Position numbers and translations under genes: made by a program
Notes under the pieces: generated by a model
What the model saw: the letters and a program-made list of their open reading frames with translations, nothing else
Databases searched by the model: none
Told to the model about the DNA's origin: nothing
In this document: positions 10,301 through 20,000 of the stretch, one piece after another
Numbering within the stretch: position 1 is the first letter of the stretch
Layout: each line of letters opens with the position of its first letter
From: Staphylococcus schleiferi
GTDB taxonomy: Bacteria; Bacillota; Bacilli; Staphylococcales; Staphylococcaceae
Assembly: GCF_900458895.1 (NCBI RefSeq)
Contig: NZ_LR962863.1
Location: forward strand, 1,612,001-1,676,000
DNA: 64,000 bases
Direction: 5' to 3'

Positions 10301-12400
10301 TTATTGTGAAATTAACACTTTATGAGATGCATTCACACGGCCTTGCTTGTCAATTTCAGTCACTTTTACATTCAATGTATCGCCGATTTTTAATACATCT
10401 TCCACTTTATTAATACGCTCGTTTGAAATTTGAGAAATATGAACTAAAGCATCTTTACCTGGGAACAATTCAACAAAAGCACCAAACTTCTCAATACGTT
10501 TAACTTTTGCATCGTAAATTTGTCCGACTTCTGCTTCTCTGACAATATTTTCAATCCAACTACGCGCTTGATTGATCATATCTTGTTCCGTTGAGCCAAT
10601 AAATACTGTACCATCTTGTTCAATGTCTAATTTAACACCTGTCGCATCAATAATTTCATTGATTTGTTTACCGCCTGGTCCAATGACGTCTCGAATTTTT
10701 TCAGGCTTGATTTGCATTGTTTCAACTTTAGGTGCATAAGCACTGAGTTCTGTTCTAGGTTGATTAATCGTTTGCATCATATGATCTAAAATCGCTAAAC
10801 GCCCTTTACGTGCTTGTTCAAGCGCTTCTTCAATCACTTCTTTAGTTAAACCATCTATTTTAATATCCATTTGAATCGCTGTGATACCTTCAGTCGTTCC
10901 CGCTACTTTGAAGTCCATATCACCTAAAGCGTCTTCCATGCCTTGGATATCCGTTAAAATCGTATATTGATCATCACGTGTGACAAGACCCATCGCAATA
11001 CCTGCCACTGGCGCTTTAATCGGCACACCTGCGTCCATTAAAGCTAAAGTAGAGCCACAAATAGAAGCTTGTGAAGAGGAACCGTTAGATTCTAATACTT
11101 CACTTACAATACGCACAGTGTATGGAAAATCTTTCTCATCTGGAATGATATATCTCAATGCACGTTCACCTAAAGCACCATGACCAATTTCGCGTCTACC
11201 CGGTGCTCGAACAGGACCTGTTTCACCTACAGAGAAATTCGGGAAGTTATAATGATGCATAAAACGTTTATGCTCTTCTTCACCCAAACCATCAATGATT
11301 TGATATTCTGAAATTGAGCCTAGTGTTAAAACTGATAACGCTTGTGTTTGACCTCGTGTAAACAAGCCAGACCCATGGGCACGTGGTAATAAACCAACTT
11401 CTGATGATAAAGGTCGAATTTCATCCGGCTTACGACCATCTGGACGAATTTTTTCATCCGCAATTAATCTTCTTACCTCTTCTTTGATTAACGTATTAAT
11501 AATCGCATTAACTTCTTTTAATAAAGCCTCATTTTCAGGATCTTCTTCGTCTTCAAAGTTTGCAAGGACACGTTCTTTAATCGCATCAAGGTTTTCTTCG
11601 CGCTCTTGTTTTTCAACCGTTTGAATCGCTTGATTTAGTCCTTCATTTTGAGTCATTTCAGTTACGGAATCAATAAGCGTTTGATTTTTTTCTTCTGGAA
11701 TAAATTCTTGTTTTTCTGGTTGTAAATGTGCAATGATTTCTTCTTGAAATGCACATAAGCGTTTAATCTCTTCATGACCAAATAATATCGCTTCTAGCAT
11801 CTCAGCCTCAGTAATCTCACTTGCACCTGCTTCAACCATGTTAACAGCATCTTTATGACCAGCAACTTCTAAGTCTAGGCGTGATACTGCTTTTTGCTCT
11901 AAGTTTGGATTGATGACATATTGGCCATCAACTAATCCGACATTTACCCCTGCGATAGGACCTTGAAATGGGATGTCAGAAACACTCAATGCCATTGAAG
12001 AACCAATCATTGCTGCCATTTCAGGAGAGCAATTTGGATCTGCACTTAGAACTGTGTTAATAATTTGAACATCATGACGGTAGCCATCAGGGAATAATGG
12101 TCGAATCGGACGGTCAATTAAACGTGCAGTTAATGTCGCTTCATCACCTGGACGTCCTTCTCTTTTTTTAAATCCGCCCGGAATTTTCCCAGCCGCATAC
12201 ATTTTTTCTTCATAATTGACAGTCAACGGGAAAAAGTCACCATCACGTGGCTCTTTTGAAGCTGTTGCTGTAGATAGTACAACGGTGTCACCGTATCTAA
12301 CGAGTACAGCACCATTTGCTTGTTTCGCCAATTGTCCAGTTTCTATTGTTAACGGTTGGTTTGCCCATTCCGTCTTGAAAACCTTTTTTTCTTGAGACAT
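10301..12400 (-). CDS. pnp: Polyribonucleotide nucleotidyltransferase (PNPase)
   Basis: A 699-residue phosphorolytic 3'-5' exoribonuclease of the RNA degradosome. The order of domains is as expected: first RNase PH domain (1-140), all-helical domain (about 150-290), second RNase PH domain (about 300-540, with [19 protein letters not shown]), KH (about 555-615, [10 protein letters not shown]) and S1 RNA-binding (about 620-695). The ATG at 12400 follows GGAGAGGAGA. It is downstream of rpsO, from which it is separated by a terminator hairpin, so both read-through and separate transcription are likely. The length is normal. Confidence 0.98.
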   Translation of the reverse strand: MSQEKKVFKTEWANQPLTIETGQLAKQANGAVLVRYGDTVVLSTATASKEPRDGDFFPLTVNYEEKMYAAGKIPGGFKKREGRPGDEATLTARLIDRPIRPLFPDGYRHDVQIINTVLSADPNCSPEMAAMIGSSMALSVSDIPFQGPIAGVNVGLVDGQYVINPNLEQKAVSRLDLEVAGHKDAVNMVEAGASEITEAEMLEAILFGHEEIKRLCAFQEEIIAHLQPEKQEFIPEEKNQTLIDSVTEMTQNEGLNQAIQTVEKQEREENLDAIKERVLANFEDEEDPENEALLKEVNAIINTLIKEEVRRLIADEKIRPDGRKPDEIRPLSSEVGLLPRAHGSGLFTRGQTQALSVLTLGSISEYQIIDGLGEEEHKRFMHHYNFPNFSVGETGPVRAPGRREIGHGALGERALRYIIPDEKDFPYTVRIVSEVLESNGSSSQASICGSTLALMDAGVPIKAPVAGIAMGLVTRDDQYTILTDIQGMEDALGDMDFKVAGTTEGITAIQMDIKIDGLTKEVIEEALEQARKGRLAILDHMMQTINQPRTELSAYAPKVETMQIKPEKIRDVIGPGGKQINEIIDATGVKLDIEQDGTVFIGSTEQDMINQARSWIENIVREAEVGQIYDAKVKRIEKFGAFVELFPGKDALVHISQISNERINKVEDVLKIGDTLNVKVTEIDKQGRVNASHKVLISQ

Positions 12401-12481
12401 GATAAATCTCCTCTCCTACCTCTTTACATTTCGTACCCTTTTACTATCAATATTATAGCTTACATTTTTGCCATTTAATAG

Positions 12482-12515
12482 TAAAAAAAAGAGCCGGGTA
12501 CGATAATTGTCCCAG
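12482..12515 (-). terminator. rpsO terminator (partial, before pnp)
   Basis: On the minus strand GCTGGG and CCCGGC form a six-pair GC-rich stem with one G-T pair, followed directly by CTCTTTTTTTT (plus-strand A run about 12482-12489). It lies between rpsO and pnp. Its core resembles the CTGGGAC sequence of other staphylococcal intergenic hairpins in this window. Confidence 0.7.
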
Positions 12516-12549
12516 CCCCATTGATTCGTCTTATTTTAACTCTCTAAAA

Positions 12550-12819
12550 TTAGCGACGGATACCTAATGATTTAATTAATTCACGGTAACGTTGGATGTC
12601 TTTGTCACGTAAGTAGTTTAATAAGTGACGACGACGACCAACCATTTTTAATAAACCACGACGTGAGTGGTGGTCTTTTTTGTGAATACGTAAGTGATCG
12701 TTTAATGCACTGATTTCTGCAGTTAATACAGCGATTTGTACTTCAGGTGAACCTGTATCTGTTTCGTGTGTACGATATTCTTTAATTAATTCATTTTTAC
12801 GTTCTTGTGAAATTGCCAT
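12550..12819 (-). CDS. rpsO: 30S ribosomal protein S15
   Basis: An 89-residue protein of normal length that binds 16S rRNA helices 20-22 and is a primary assembly protein. The conserved [25 protein letters not shown] block is clear (about residues 45-75). AAAGGAGG precedes the ATG at 12819. Transcription probably starts from a promoter inside the 3' end of ribF, leaving a leader of about 100 bases that could carry S15 feedback control. Confidence 0.98.
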   Translation of the reverse strand: MAISQERKNELIKEYRTHETDTGSPEVQIAVLTAEISALNDHLRIHKKDHHSRRGLLKMVGRRRHLLNYLRDKDIQRYRELIKSLGIRR

Positions 12820-12921
12820 TTGTCAATTTCCTCCTTTAATTTTTAATTGTGCCTCTATCTGAGTCAGGCGTCGGAGTCTCAACCTACCAAGATAAAGGTC
12901 TCTGTCCTAATATCAATAGAC

Positions 12922-13893
12922 TTAACTATTATAAGATACTTCATCGTCAAAATCAACAGCCAATAAATATTTGGCACGTTCTTTATCTTGATTCATTTGG
13001 GCCACAAGCGGGTCAATGCCATCAAATTTCAGCTCTGGTCGAATAAAATGATGCCAATAAATAGTAACACGTTCACCGTAAATATTTTCTTCAAAATCAA
13101 AAATATTCACTTCAATAACAACTTGAGGCAAATCTTCATGAAATGTCGGTTTCACACCAATGTTGCATACGCCTCTATACACTTTTTCTTTCGAACCAAT
13201 GACTAAACTCACTGCATAAACGCCCTTTGTAGGAAGTACGTAATCATCACTCGGTTCAATATTAGCAGTTGGGAAACCAATTGTTCTGCCTCGTTTTTCT
13301 CCTTGAACAACTGTTCCTTTAATACGATAACGATACCCAAGTTGTTCATTTGCCTTCGCTAAATCACCTGATTTTAACGCGTTTCGTATTGCAGTCGTTG
13401 ATATTTTCTCATCATTCAGTTCTTTTTTTCCTACTGTAATGCATTCGAATTGCGATTGATATTCTTGCATCATCGCCATGTTCCCTTTGCCGTATTTACC
13501 AAATGTAAAGTCAAATCCAGCAATAATTGCGCGTGCATGATTTTTCACTAAATAAGACTGCACAAATTCATCAGGCGATACTTCTGCAAAACGAGATGAA
13601 AAGTTAACCACGAGACAATAATCAATATCATATTCGCCTAATAAAGCAACTTTGTCATCTAAAGGGGTTAAATAAGTGGTTCTTTTTTGCTTTGGATTCA
13701 ATACAACTGATGGATGTGGATCAAATGTCATAACCGCTTTTTTGAGTCCCTTTTCTTTTGCAGTCGCTTCTAATTGTTCTAAAAGTGCTTGATGACCACG
13801 GTGTAGTCCATCAAAAAATCCCAAAGCCAACGCAATATCTTCTTGTATATATTGGTTAGGTTGGATGGGATGTGTAATTTCAATAACTTCCAT
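12922..13893 (-). CDS. ribF: Bifunctional riboflavin kinase / FAD synthetase
   Basis: A 323-residue protein that converts riboflavin to FMN and FAD. The N-terminal nucleotidyltransferase domain (1-180) has the nucleotide-binding motif GFFDGLHRGHQAL at about 27-39 and ISTTAIRN near 160. The C-terminal flavokinase domain (about 185-310) has GxKRGRTIGFPTANI and the conserved N in GVCNIGVKPTF. It follows truB by 15 bases, as is usual in Firmicutes. Its last codons overlap the rpsO promoter. Confidence 0.97.
   Translation of the reverse strand: MEVIEITHPIQPNQYIQEDIALALGFFDGLHRGHQALLEQLEATAKEKGLKKAVMTFDPHPSVVLNPKQKRTTYLTPLDDKVALLGEYDIDYCLVVNFSSRFAEVSPDEFVQSYLVKNHARAIIAGFDFTFGKYGKGNMAMMQEYQSQFECITVGKKELNDEKISTTAIRNALKSGDLAKANEQLGYRYRIKGTVVQGEKRGRTIGFPTANIEPSDDYVLPTKGVYAVSLVIGSKEKVYRGVCNIGVKPTFHEDLPQVVIEVNIFDFEENIYGERVTIYWHHFIRPELKFDGIDPLVAQMNQDKERAKYLLAVDFDDEVSYNS
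12928..12956 (-). promoter_or_regulatory. Near-consensus sigma-A promoter for rpsO inside ribF
   Basis: On the minus strand, TTGATT (12956-12951), a 17-base spacer and a perfect TATAAT (12933-12928). The -10 box lies in the last codons of ribF (Tyr-Asn before Ser-stop), so a new transcript begins just as ribF ends and gives rpsO its own, strong expression. Confidence 0.75.
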
Positions 13894-13908
13894 AATCGAT
13901 AATCTCCT

Positions 13909-14826
13909 TTAATTAAAAACCTTTTTAGGCTTTATTTCCTCTTGACGAGATGGATGTCTTTCATAAATGGCCATAACACGACCTGTTTCACCATCTATCA
14001 TAACAATTTGGGAGTCAAAAGAAACATCAAATGCATTTTTTAAAAACTTTTGTCCATTTTTAATTTTTAATTTTAAGGCTTCATCCGTGACTTGATACAT
14101 AGGTAAAGCTTTCAGACCATAGATAATCGGCAACAGTTTTTCTTGTAAACGTTCTTCTTCATGTAGCGTTTCAATTTCGGTCAAACTTAAGGCTTGCTCT
14201 AAAGATAAACCGCCACTCATTGTTCGTGTCAGACGTGACATATGTGCCGGGAGATTCAATGTTTTTCCTATATCTGTAGCTAGTGTACGGATATACGTTC
14301 CCTTCCCGCATGTCACTTCAATTTCAAAGCGCATCATTCCATCTTCAAAATGTAACTCTGATATCCGTGCAATATGTTCAATATATATTTCTCTTTCCGG
14401 TCGCGCTACGGTTTCACCTTTTCTTGCATACTCATAGAGCTTTTTTCCGTTTACTTTTACTGAAGAATACATTGGAGGAATTTGTGTCGTCCAACCTTCA
14501 AATTTTTCTAGAACTTCATCAATTTGCTTAGCATTGATATCGGATGGTTGTAATCTAACTTGCTCTAATACATCACCGGTTTGATCTTCAGTCGTAGTGG
14601 ATAAACCGAGTGTGACCTCAGCATGATACGTTTTCCCCATTTCCATGACATAGTCACTGACCTTAGTGGCTTGTCCAATACAAATGGGCAAAACACCATC
14701 TACTTCAGGATCTAACGTGCCAGTATGGCCGATTTTCTTTGTATTTAGAATCTTGCGCAATTTAAAAACAACATCGTGACTGGTTAATCCGCGTGGCTTA
14801 TTTACTGGTAAAATGCCATGGTACAT
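13909..14826 (-). CDS. truB: tRNA pseudouridine(55) synthase
   Basis: A 305-residue TruB enzyme that makes pseudouridine-55 in the T-loop of tRNAs. The catalytic Asp39 lies in [14 protein letters not shown]. The Y-x-x-A-R-K-G-E motif (about 122-129) and the [16 protein letters not shown] motif (about 170-185) are present. The C-terminal domain (about 235-300) is PUA-like. It lies downstream of rbfA with a strong terminator between them, so it probably has some separate expression with ribF. Confidence 0.97.
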   Translation of the reverse strand: MYHGILPVNKPRGLTSHDVVFKLRKILNTKKIGHTGTLDPEVDGVLPICIGQATKVSDYVMEMGKTYHAEVTLGLSTTTEDQTGDVLEQVRLQPSDINAKQIDEVLEKFEGWTTQIPPMYSSVKVNGKKLYEYARKGETVARPEREIYIEHIARISELHFEDGMMRFEIEVTCGKGTYIRTLATDIGKTLNLPAHMSRLTRTMSGGLSLEQALSLTEIETLHEEERLQEKLLPIIYGLKALPMYQVTDEALKLKIKNGQKFLKNAFDVSFDSQIVMIDGETGRVMAIYERHPSRQEEIKPKKVFN

Positions 14827-14845
14827 TTCATCTACTCCTTTTCAC

Positions 14846-14897
14846 AAAAAAACTAGAATACGCTGATTCCATCGAAAAATCAGGCTACGTATTCTAG
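14846..14897 (-). terminator. Intrinsic terminator after rbfA
   Basis: A perfect 10-base outer stem (14853-14862 with 14888-14897) and an inner CTGATT/AATCAG stem, followed on the minus strand by seven T (plus-strand 14846-14852). The position is between rbfA and truB. Confidence 0.88.
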
Positions 14898-14906
14898 CGC
14901 ATGCTG

Positions 14907-15251
14907 TTAATCTCTCTTGTTTAAATCTTGAATCAACTGCTCAATACGATTACCGTATTCAATTGATGCGTCATATTCAAATTGCAAATCGGGTACAATT
15001 CTAAGTCGCATACGTTGACCAATTTCTGATTTAATAAATCCTTTTGCTTTTTCAAGACCTTTAAAAGTATCTTCACGTTCTTTATCACTGCCTAAAACAG
15101 TCAAATAAACTTTTGCTAATGATAAGTCATTTGTAGGTTGCACATCAGTAATTGTTAAAAATCCAACTCTTGGATCTTTCAATTTGTTATTGATAATGTC
15201 CATTAACTCTTTTTTCATCTGTTCACCGACACGTTCTGCTCTCATATTCAT
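14907..15251 (-). CDS. rbfA: Ribosome-binding factor A
   Basis: A 114-residue KH-fold 30S maturation factor that binds near helix 1 of 16S rRNA and is needed for cold adaptation. The opening [14 protein letters not shown] and the [11 protein letters not shown] and [12 protein letters not shown] blocks are typical. The start is set at 15251 because AAAGGAGG (about 15257-15264) lies directly upstream; an in-frame codon further up (15269) would place the ribosome-binding site inside the gene. Confidence 0.96.
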   Translation of the reverse strand: MNMRAERVGEQMKKELMDIINNKLKDPRVGFLTITDVQPTNDLSLAKVYLTVLGSDKEREDTFKGLEKAKGFIKSEIGQRMRLRIVPDLQFEYDASIEYGNRIEQLIQDLNKRD

Positions 15252-15416
15252 AGTTATGCCTCCTTTCACTTTATTCGTAGCGTTTTCCTCATTTACACAT
15301 TATAAAGGACATCCTAAATACGCGTCAATCCAGTTCACCGTCACCCTAGTCTGACTTGACATAGATAGGAGGCCATCTTTTTTATTCTGCACTAAAAATA
15401 GACTTGAACTTCCACA

Positions 15417-15472
15417 TTAAAAAATACACTTTCCTGTATTGTAAACATATTAAACAAACAGAAAAGTGTATT
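15417..15472 (-). terminator. Intrinsic terminator after infB
   Basis: Arms at 15423-15437 and 15458-15472 (AATACACTTTCCTGT with ACAGAAAAGTGTATT) pair over 15 bases with one mismatch around a 20-base A/T-rich loop. The minus strand continues TTTTAAT. The position is 50 bases past the infB stop, so rbfA is probably read either by leak-through or from its own promoter in 15273-15415. Confidence 0.75.
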
Positions 15473-15523
15473 GTTGTAACTCATTTATACATTATCATGC
15501 TAAAGTGATGATTCAACAATAGT

Positions 15524-17626
15524 TTATCTTTCGACTTCTACCATTACGAAAGCTTCAATAATGTCGCCCTCTTTAATATCATTGAATTTTGCAATTGTGA
15601 TACCACATTCATAACCTTGGGCCACTTCTTTTGCATCATCTTTAAAACGTTTTAAAGTATCTAATTCACCTTCAAATAGGACAACACCGTCACGAATAAT
15701 GCGGACACTTGAATCACGTGTGATTTTACCTTCTGTCACATAACTTCCGGCAATTGTACCGACTTTAGAAACTTTAAATGTTTGACGTACTTCTGCTTGA
15801 CCAATGACTTTTTCTTCGAATTCTGGATCAAGCATCCCTTTCATTGCTGCTTCAATTTCTTCAATAACATTATAAATAACGCGGTGTAGACGCATATCTA
15901 CATTTTCAGCATCAGCCGCACGTTTTGCACCTGCATCAGGACGTACGTTGAAACCGATGATAATACCGTTTGAAGCGTTAGCCAATGTTACGTCGGATTC
16001 GTTAATAGCGCCCGTAGCAGTGTGGATAATACGTACATTTACGCCTTCCACATCAATTTTCATTAATGAAGCAGCTAAAGCTTCAACAGATCCTTGTACG
16101 TCACCTTTAATGATTACGTTTAAGTCTTTCATTTCACCTTGTTTCATTTGTTCAAATAAATTATCAAGGGAAACATTTTTACTTTCTTGACGTTGTTGTA
16201 AAATACTTTCTTGTTCACGTGCTTCACCAATACGACGTGCTTTCTTCTCGTCTTTAAAGACTACAAAGCGGTCGCCTGCTTGTGGTACATCGTTTAAACC
16301 TGTAATTTCAACGGGTGTAGAAGGACCTGCAGATTTGATTCGTTTACCTAAATCGTTAACCATCGCTCTCACTTTACCGTGTGTGTTCCCAACGACTAAT
16401 GCATCACCTACATGCAATGTTCCGTTTTGAACGAGTAATGACGCTGCTGGACCACGAGATTTGTCTAACTCCGCTTCAATCACTGTTCCAACTGCTGGTT
16501 TGTTAGCGTTCGCCTTTAATTCTTGGACTTCTGATACTAAAATTAACATTTCAAGTAAATCATCAATACCTTCACCACTTAATGCTGATAGCGGCACAAA
16601 AATCGTATCGCCACCCCAGTCCTCAGGAATTAAATTATATTCTGTTAACTCTTGCATAACGCGATCAGGGTTTGCAGTTGGTTTATCAATTTTGTTTACT
16701 GCAACAATAATTGGCACATCTGCTTCTTTAGCGTGATTTATCGCTTCAATTGTTTGTGGCATAACACCGTCATCTGCAGCAACAACTAAAATAGTAATAT
16801 CTGTCACTTGTGCGCCACGTGCACGCATTGTCGTAAATGCGGCGTGTCCAGGTGTATCAAGGAAAGTAATCTTTTTACCATTGTTTTCTATTTGGTAAGC
16901 ACCAATGTGTTGTGTAATACCACCCGCTTCACCTTCAGTGACACGTGTGTGACGAATCGAGTCTAACAAAGTTGTTTTACCATGATCAACGTGGCCCATG
17001 ATTGTAACAACTGCAGGTCTTACTGTAGCATTTTCATCTTCTTCAATGTCATCAAAGTAAATAGAAAGATCATTATCATCTACAACGACTTCTTCTTCGA
17101 TTTCCACACCATAATCTGATGCAACAAGCTCTAAAGCTTCAACATCTAAAGATTGGTTAATGTTGGCCATAATACCTAACAAGAATAATTTTTTGATGAT
17201 TTCAGATGAATCTACACCTAATTTGTCAGCTAATTCTCCAACTGTAATGCCTTCTGTATACGTAATTTTAGATGGCATTTCTTTAGGTTCAGTTGGTTGT
17301 TGTGCTTTTTGGTTCTTTTTGTTTTGTTTATTATTTTTAGAACCTTTATTATTCTTTTTATTTTGTTTTTGTTGCTGGTTTGGTTTACCTTTTTGGTTTT
17401 TCCCTTGTTTTTGGTTTTTGTGATTTGATTGAGTATTTTTTTGCGGTTTTGTATCTTTTTGTGCTTGATCTTTTTTGAAAACTTTATCTAATGATTTAAC
17501 TTGATCATCTTCTAAAGTTTGCATATGATTCGATACTTCTACGCCCTCTTTTTTCAACTCATCAATCACATCTTTACTTTTTATATTTAAATCTTTTGCA
17601 TACTCATAAATTCTTTGTTTACCCAT
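15524..17626 (-). CDS. infB: Translation initiation factor IF-2
   Basis: A 700-residue GTPase that places initiator fMet-tRNA on the 30S subunit and promotes subunit joining. An N-terminal IF2-N helix-rich domain is followed by a Lys/Gln/Asn-rich linker (about 55-125). A second IF2-N domain comes next, then the G domain with [16 protein letters not shown] and NKID, and the C-terminal tRNA-binding domains. The start is set at 17626 (ATG-GGT-AAA), just after TTAGGAGTGG; a GTG 24 bases upstream would overlap that site. It follows ylxQ in the nusA operon. Confidence 0.97.
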   Translation of the reverse strand: MGKQRIYEYAKDLNIKSKDVIDELKKEGVEVSNHMQTLEDDQVKSLDKVFKKDQAQKDTKPQKNTQSNHKNQKQGKNQKGKPNQQQKQNKKNNKGSKNNKQNKKNQKAQQPTEPKEMPSKITYTEGITVGELADKLGVDSSEIIKKLFLLGIMANINQSLDVEALELVASDYGVEIEEEVVVDDNDLSIYFDDIEEDENATVRPAVVTIMGHVDHGKTTLLDSIRHTRVTEGEAGGITQHIGAYQIENNGKKITFLDTPGHAAFTTMRARGAQVTDITILVVAADDGVMPQTIEAINHAKEADVPIIVAVNKIDKPTANPDRVMQELTEYNLIPEDWGGDTIFVPLSALSGEGIDDLLEMLILVSEVQELKANANKPAVGTVIEAELDKSRGPAASLLVQNGTLHVGDALVVGNTHGKVRAMVNDLGKRIKSAGPSTPVEITGLNDVPQAGDRFVVFKDEKKARRIGEAREQESILQQRQESKNVSLDNLFEQMKQGEMKDLNVIIKGDVQGSVEALAASLMKIDVEGVNVRIIHTATGAINESDVTLANASNGIIIGFNVRPDAGAKRAADAENVDMRLHRVIYNVIEEIEAAMKGMLDPEFEEKVIGQAEVRQTFKVSKVGTIAGSYVTEGKITRDSSVRIIRDGVVLFEGELDTLKRFKDDAKEVAQGYECGITIAKFNDIKEGDIIEAFVMVEVER

Positions 17627-17642
17627 TAAACCACTCCTAACA

Positions 17643-17948
17643 TTATTCATCTATCATTGACATCAACTTCTTTGCAAATCCTTGATCAGTGATACCAATA
17701 TTAACACGTGCACTTTTGCCCAATGCGTCGCCTAAATCATCACGATGGCTGATGATTCGATATGGTGTTTGATAACTATGACACTTATTAATCAGATTGT
17801 TTTTAGTGTTATCTGATGCATCACTCGCAATTAAAACAAGCTTTAATCGATGCTTTTTTAGTTCAGCAAGAATAACAGACTCACCCGTTTTTACTTTACC
17901 TGCACGCATCGCTAAGCCTAAGAAATTCAAAATTTGTTGTTGATTCAT
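17643..17948 (-). CDS. ylxQ: YlxQ, L7Ae/L30e-family RNA-binding protein
   Basis: A 101-residue L7Ae-like protein, a putative K-turn RNA binder encoded between ylxR and infB in most Firmicutes. The motif [19 protein letters not shown] near residues 16-34 and [15 protein letters not shown] near 37-51 are typical of the family. The start overlaps the ylxR stop by 4 bases. Its precise role is unknown; K-turn binding is inferred from the family. Confidence 0.92.
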   Translation of the reverse strand: MNQQQILNFLGLAMRAGKVKTGESVILAELKKHRLKLVLIASDASDNTKNNLINKCHSYQTPYRIISHRDDLGDALGKSARVNIGITDQGFAKKLMSMIDE

Positions 17949-18232
17949 TTGGTAGGTATCTCTTCTCTATAAATTAGACGAATAATTTCTTTATATACTG
18001 GCTCTAACGTTTCTTGAGACGCTTTAAAAAATTGTTCTAACTTTTGTGCTTGTTGTGCCTGTTCTATTAGCGCAATATCTTTTGAAACATAAGCACCACG
18101 GCCTGGTAATTTTCCAGTTGCATCTGCAGATATTTCGCCTTCTTTATTTTGCACGACGCGGATCATATCTTTTTTAGGTTTCATTTCATTTGATAAGATA
18201 CACTTTCTCATAGGAATTTTTCTCTTTTTCAT
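17945..18232 (-). CDS. rnpM: YlxR / RnpM, RNase P modulator family
   Basis: A 95-residue nucleic-acid-binding protein. The family core MRKCILSNEMKPKKDMIRVV and the G-K-x-P-G-R-G-A-Y-V motif (about 43-52) are present. In B. subtilis this protein binds RNase P RNA and dampens its activity; older literature calls it YlxR. Encoded between nusA and ylxQ with a 4-base overlap with the latter, so co-translated. Confidence 0.93.
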   Translation of the reverse strand: MKKRKIPMRKCILSNEMKPKKDMIRVVQNKEGEISADATGKLPGRGAYVSKDIALIEQAQQAQKLEQFFKASQETLEPVYKEIIRLIYREEIPTK

Positions 18233-18244
18233 TCAAAATCCCTC

Positions 18245-19390
18245 CTATTTTTCGTTGCTTTCATCCTCTAAATCAACCAAAACATCGTCATGCTGTTCAT
18301 CTTCAACATGATTTGATTCTGAAACAGTATTGTTTGCTTCACCAATACCAAGTTCTTTCGCATCTGATTCAGATTTGATATCAATTTTCCAGCCAGTCAA
18401 TTTCGCGGCAAGACGTGCGTTTTGTCCACGTTTCCCAATAGCAAGAGATAATTGATAATCTGGAACAATGACCGTTGTAGATTGGTTTTCTTCATCAACA
18501 ATAACATCGATCACTTGAGATGGACTTAAAGCGTTTCTAACAAACACTTTAGGATCGTCACTCCATTGTACGATATCAATTTTTTCACCACCGAGTTCTT
18601 CTACAACCGCTTCCACACGCGCACCTTTTGCACCGACACAAGCACCTACTGCATCAATGTCAGGATTTTCAGAGTAAACACTAATTTTAGATCGGTCTCC
18701 CGCTTCACGTGCAACAGATTTAACCTCAACCGTACCTTCGAAAATTTCAGGCACTTCTTGCTCGAATAAGCGTTTTAACAAGCCAGGATGACTTCTAGAA
18801 ACAAAAATTTGTGGTCCTTTTGTCGTTTGCTCAACTTTGTTTACATAAACTTTAATGCGCGCATTCGGTACATAAGATTCATTAGGGCTTCGTTCTGCTT
18901 CGGATAACACTGCTTCAGTACGTCCTAAATTAACGTAAACATAGCGATGGTCGACACGGTCAATAATACCTGTCATAATGTCTTCTTCTTTATCAATAAA
19001 TTCTTCATATAAAATTTCGCGTTCTGCATCACGTAAACGTTGCATCACAGCTTGTTTCGCTGCTTGTGCACCTACACGCCCAAAATCTTTCGGTGTCACA
19101 TCTTCTTCATAAATGTCCCCAACTTCGTATGCTGGATTTTTAACTAATGCAGTCGACAAGTCTATTTCTTCACGGTCATCAAATACTTCTTCAACAACTT
19201 CTTTACGTGAAATGACACGGAAAGTCCCACTGTCCAAATTAAGTTCGACACGTACGTTACGCGCACTATCATAATTCTTTTTATAAGCTGTAATTAAAGC
19301 AGCTTCAATTGCATCTACTAATACCGCTCTTGGAATCTTCTTTTCTTTCTCTAAATATTCCGTTGCTAACAATAATTCATTACTTTTCAC
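18245..19390 (-). CDS. nusA: Transcription termination/antitermination factor NusA
   Basis: A 381-residue NusA: N-terminal RNA polymerase-binding domain (1-125), S1 domain (about 132-200), KH1 and KH2 (about 205-345; I-A-V-G-A-C-V-G-A-K-G-A-R and LAIGKRGQNARLAAKLTGW). The tail after about 350 is acidic. The C-terminal acidic repeats of E. coli NusA are absent, as usual in Firmicutes. It follows rimP by 55 bases and starts the nusA-rnpM-ylxQ-infB series. Confidence 0.97.
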   Translation of the reverse strand: MKSNELLLATEYLEKEKKIPRAVLVDAIEAALITAYKKNYDSARNVRVELNLDSGTFRVISRKEVVEEVFDDREEIDLSTALVKNPAYEVGDIYEEDVTPKDFGRVGAQAAKQAVMQRLRDAEREILYEEFIDKEEDIMTGIIDRVDHRYVYVNLGRTEAVLSEAERSPNESYVPNARIKVYVNKVEQTTKGPQIFVSRSHPGLLKRLFEQEVPEIFEGTVEVKSVAREAGDRSKISVYSENPDIDAVGACVGAKGARVEAVVEELGGEKIDIVQWSDDPKVFVRNALSPSQVIDVIVDEENQSTTVIVPDYQLSLAIGKRGQNARLAAKLTGWKIDIKSESDAKELGIGEANNTVSESNHVEDEQHDDVLVDLEDESNEK

Positions 19391-19445
19391 TCATTTTCCT
19401 CCTCACATTTAAAGCATGACTGCATGACGTGCTTTTGCAACTTTA

Positions 19446-19877
19446 TCACGTGGAATTGTGACCGTTTTTTGTTTTAGATTTAATTTTTACTTCGACTTCA
19501 ATCGCTTCGTCAGAAACGGATTCCAATCGTCCTAACCATTCTTTTTCACCTTCAATTGGTGCATAAAGCGACACAAATACAGGTTGATTTATCGCATTTT
19601 GAAAGTCTTTTTCATTTTTAATCGGTCTTTCAGCACCTGGTGACGCAACGTCTAAATAATAAGCCTGTGGGATCGGATCATTTGCATCCATGACCTCACT
19701 AATACGTTCAGAAGCTAATGTACAATCATTTAAATCCACACCGCCTGGTTTATCAATCGCAATGTGCAAATAATGATCTCTACCCTCTTTTGTAAACTCA
19801 ACATCGACTAATTCAAAATTTAATTCGTCAAGGACAGGTTGTATTAATGTTTCAACTTGCTCTGTAACTTTACTCAT
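19446..19877 (-). CDS. rimP: Ribosome maturation factor RimP
   Basis: A 143-residue 30S maturation factor acting before S12 joins. The N-terminal alpha/beta domain contains VDVEFTKEGRDHYLHIAIDK, the hinge contains YYLDVASPGAERPI, and an Sm-like C-terminal barrel follows. The start is set at 19877 because AAGGGGG lies 6 bases upstream; a further upstream in-frame codon is less plausible. It opens the rimP-nusA-infB cluster. Confidence 0.95.
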   Translation of the reverse strand: MSKVTEQVETLIQPVLDELNFELVDVEFTKEGRDHYLHIAIDKPGGVDLNDCTLASERISEVMDANDPIPQAYYLDVASPGAERPIKNEKDFQNAINQPVFVSLYAPIEGEKEWLGRLESVSDEAIEVEVKIKSKTKNGHNST

Positions 19878-19899
19878 ACGAGCCCCCTTATCACTGACA

Positions 19900-19935
19900 A
19901 ACAAATAGAAAAGAGCGGGTGATACCCACTCTTTC
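19900..19935 (-). terminator. Intrinsic terminator after polC
   Basis: AGAGTGGGT and ACCCGCTCT (plus-strand 19911-19920 and 19924-19934) pair with one G-T around a three-base loop; the minus strand continues TTTTCTATTTG. It separates polC from rimP. Confidence 0.78.
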
Positions 19936-20000
19936 TACTTGAGTCTAATTTTATAAGCATGCTTATTATATCACAGTTTTGATAAGGCGACAAATGAATG

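Noticed and set aside
12820..12927. Known S15 leader riboregulator in the rpsO 5' region
   Set aside because: Short pairings are visible (GAGACTC-like), but no family structure could be matched by eye; only the promoter is reported.
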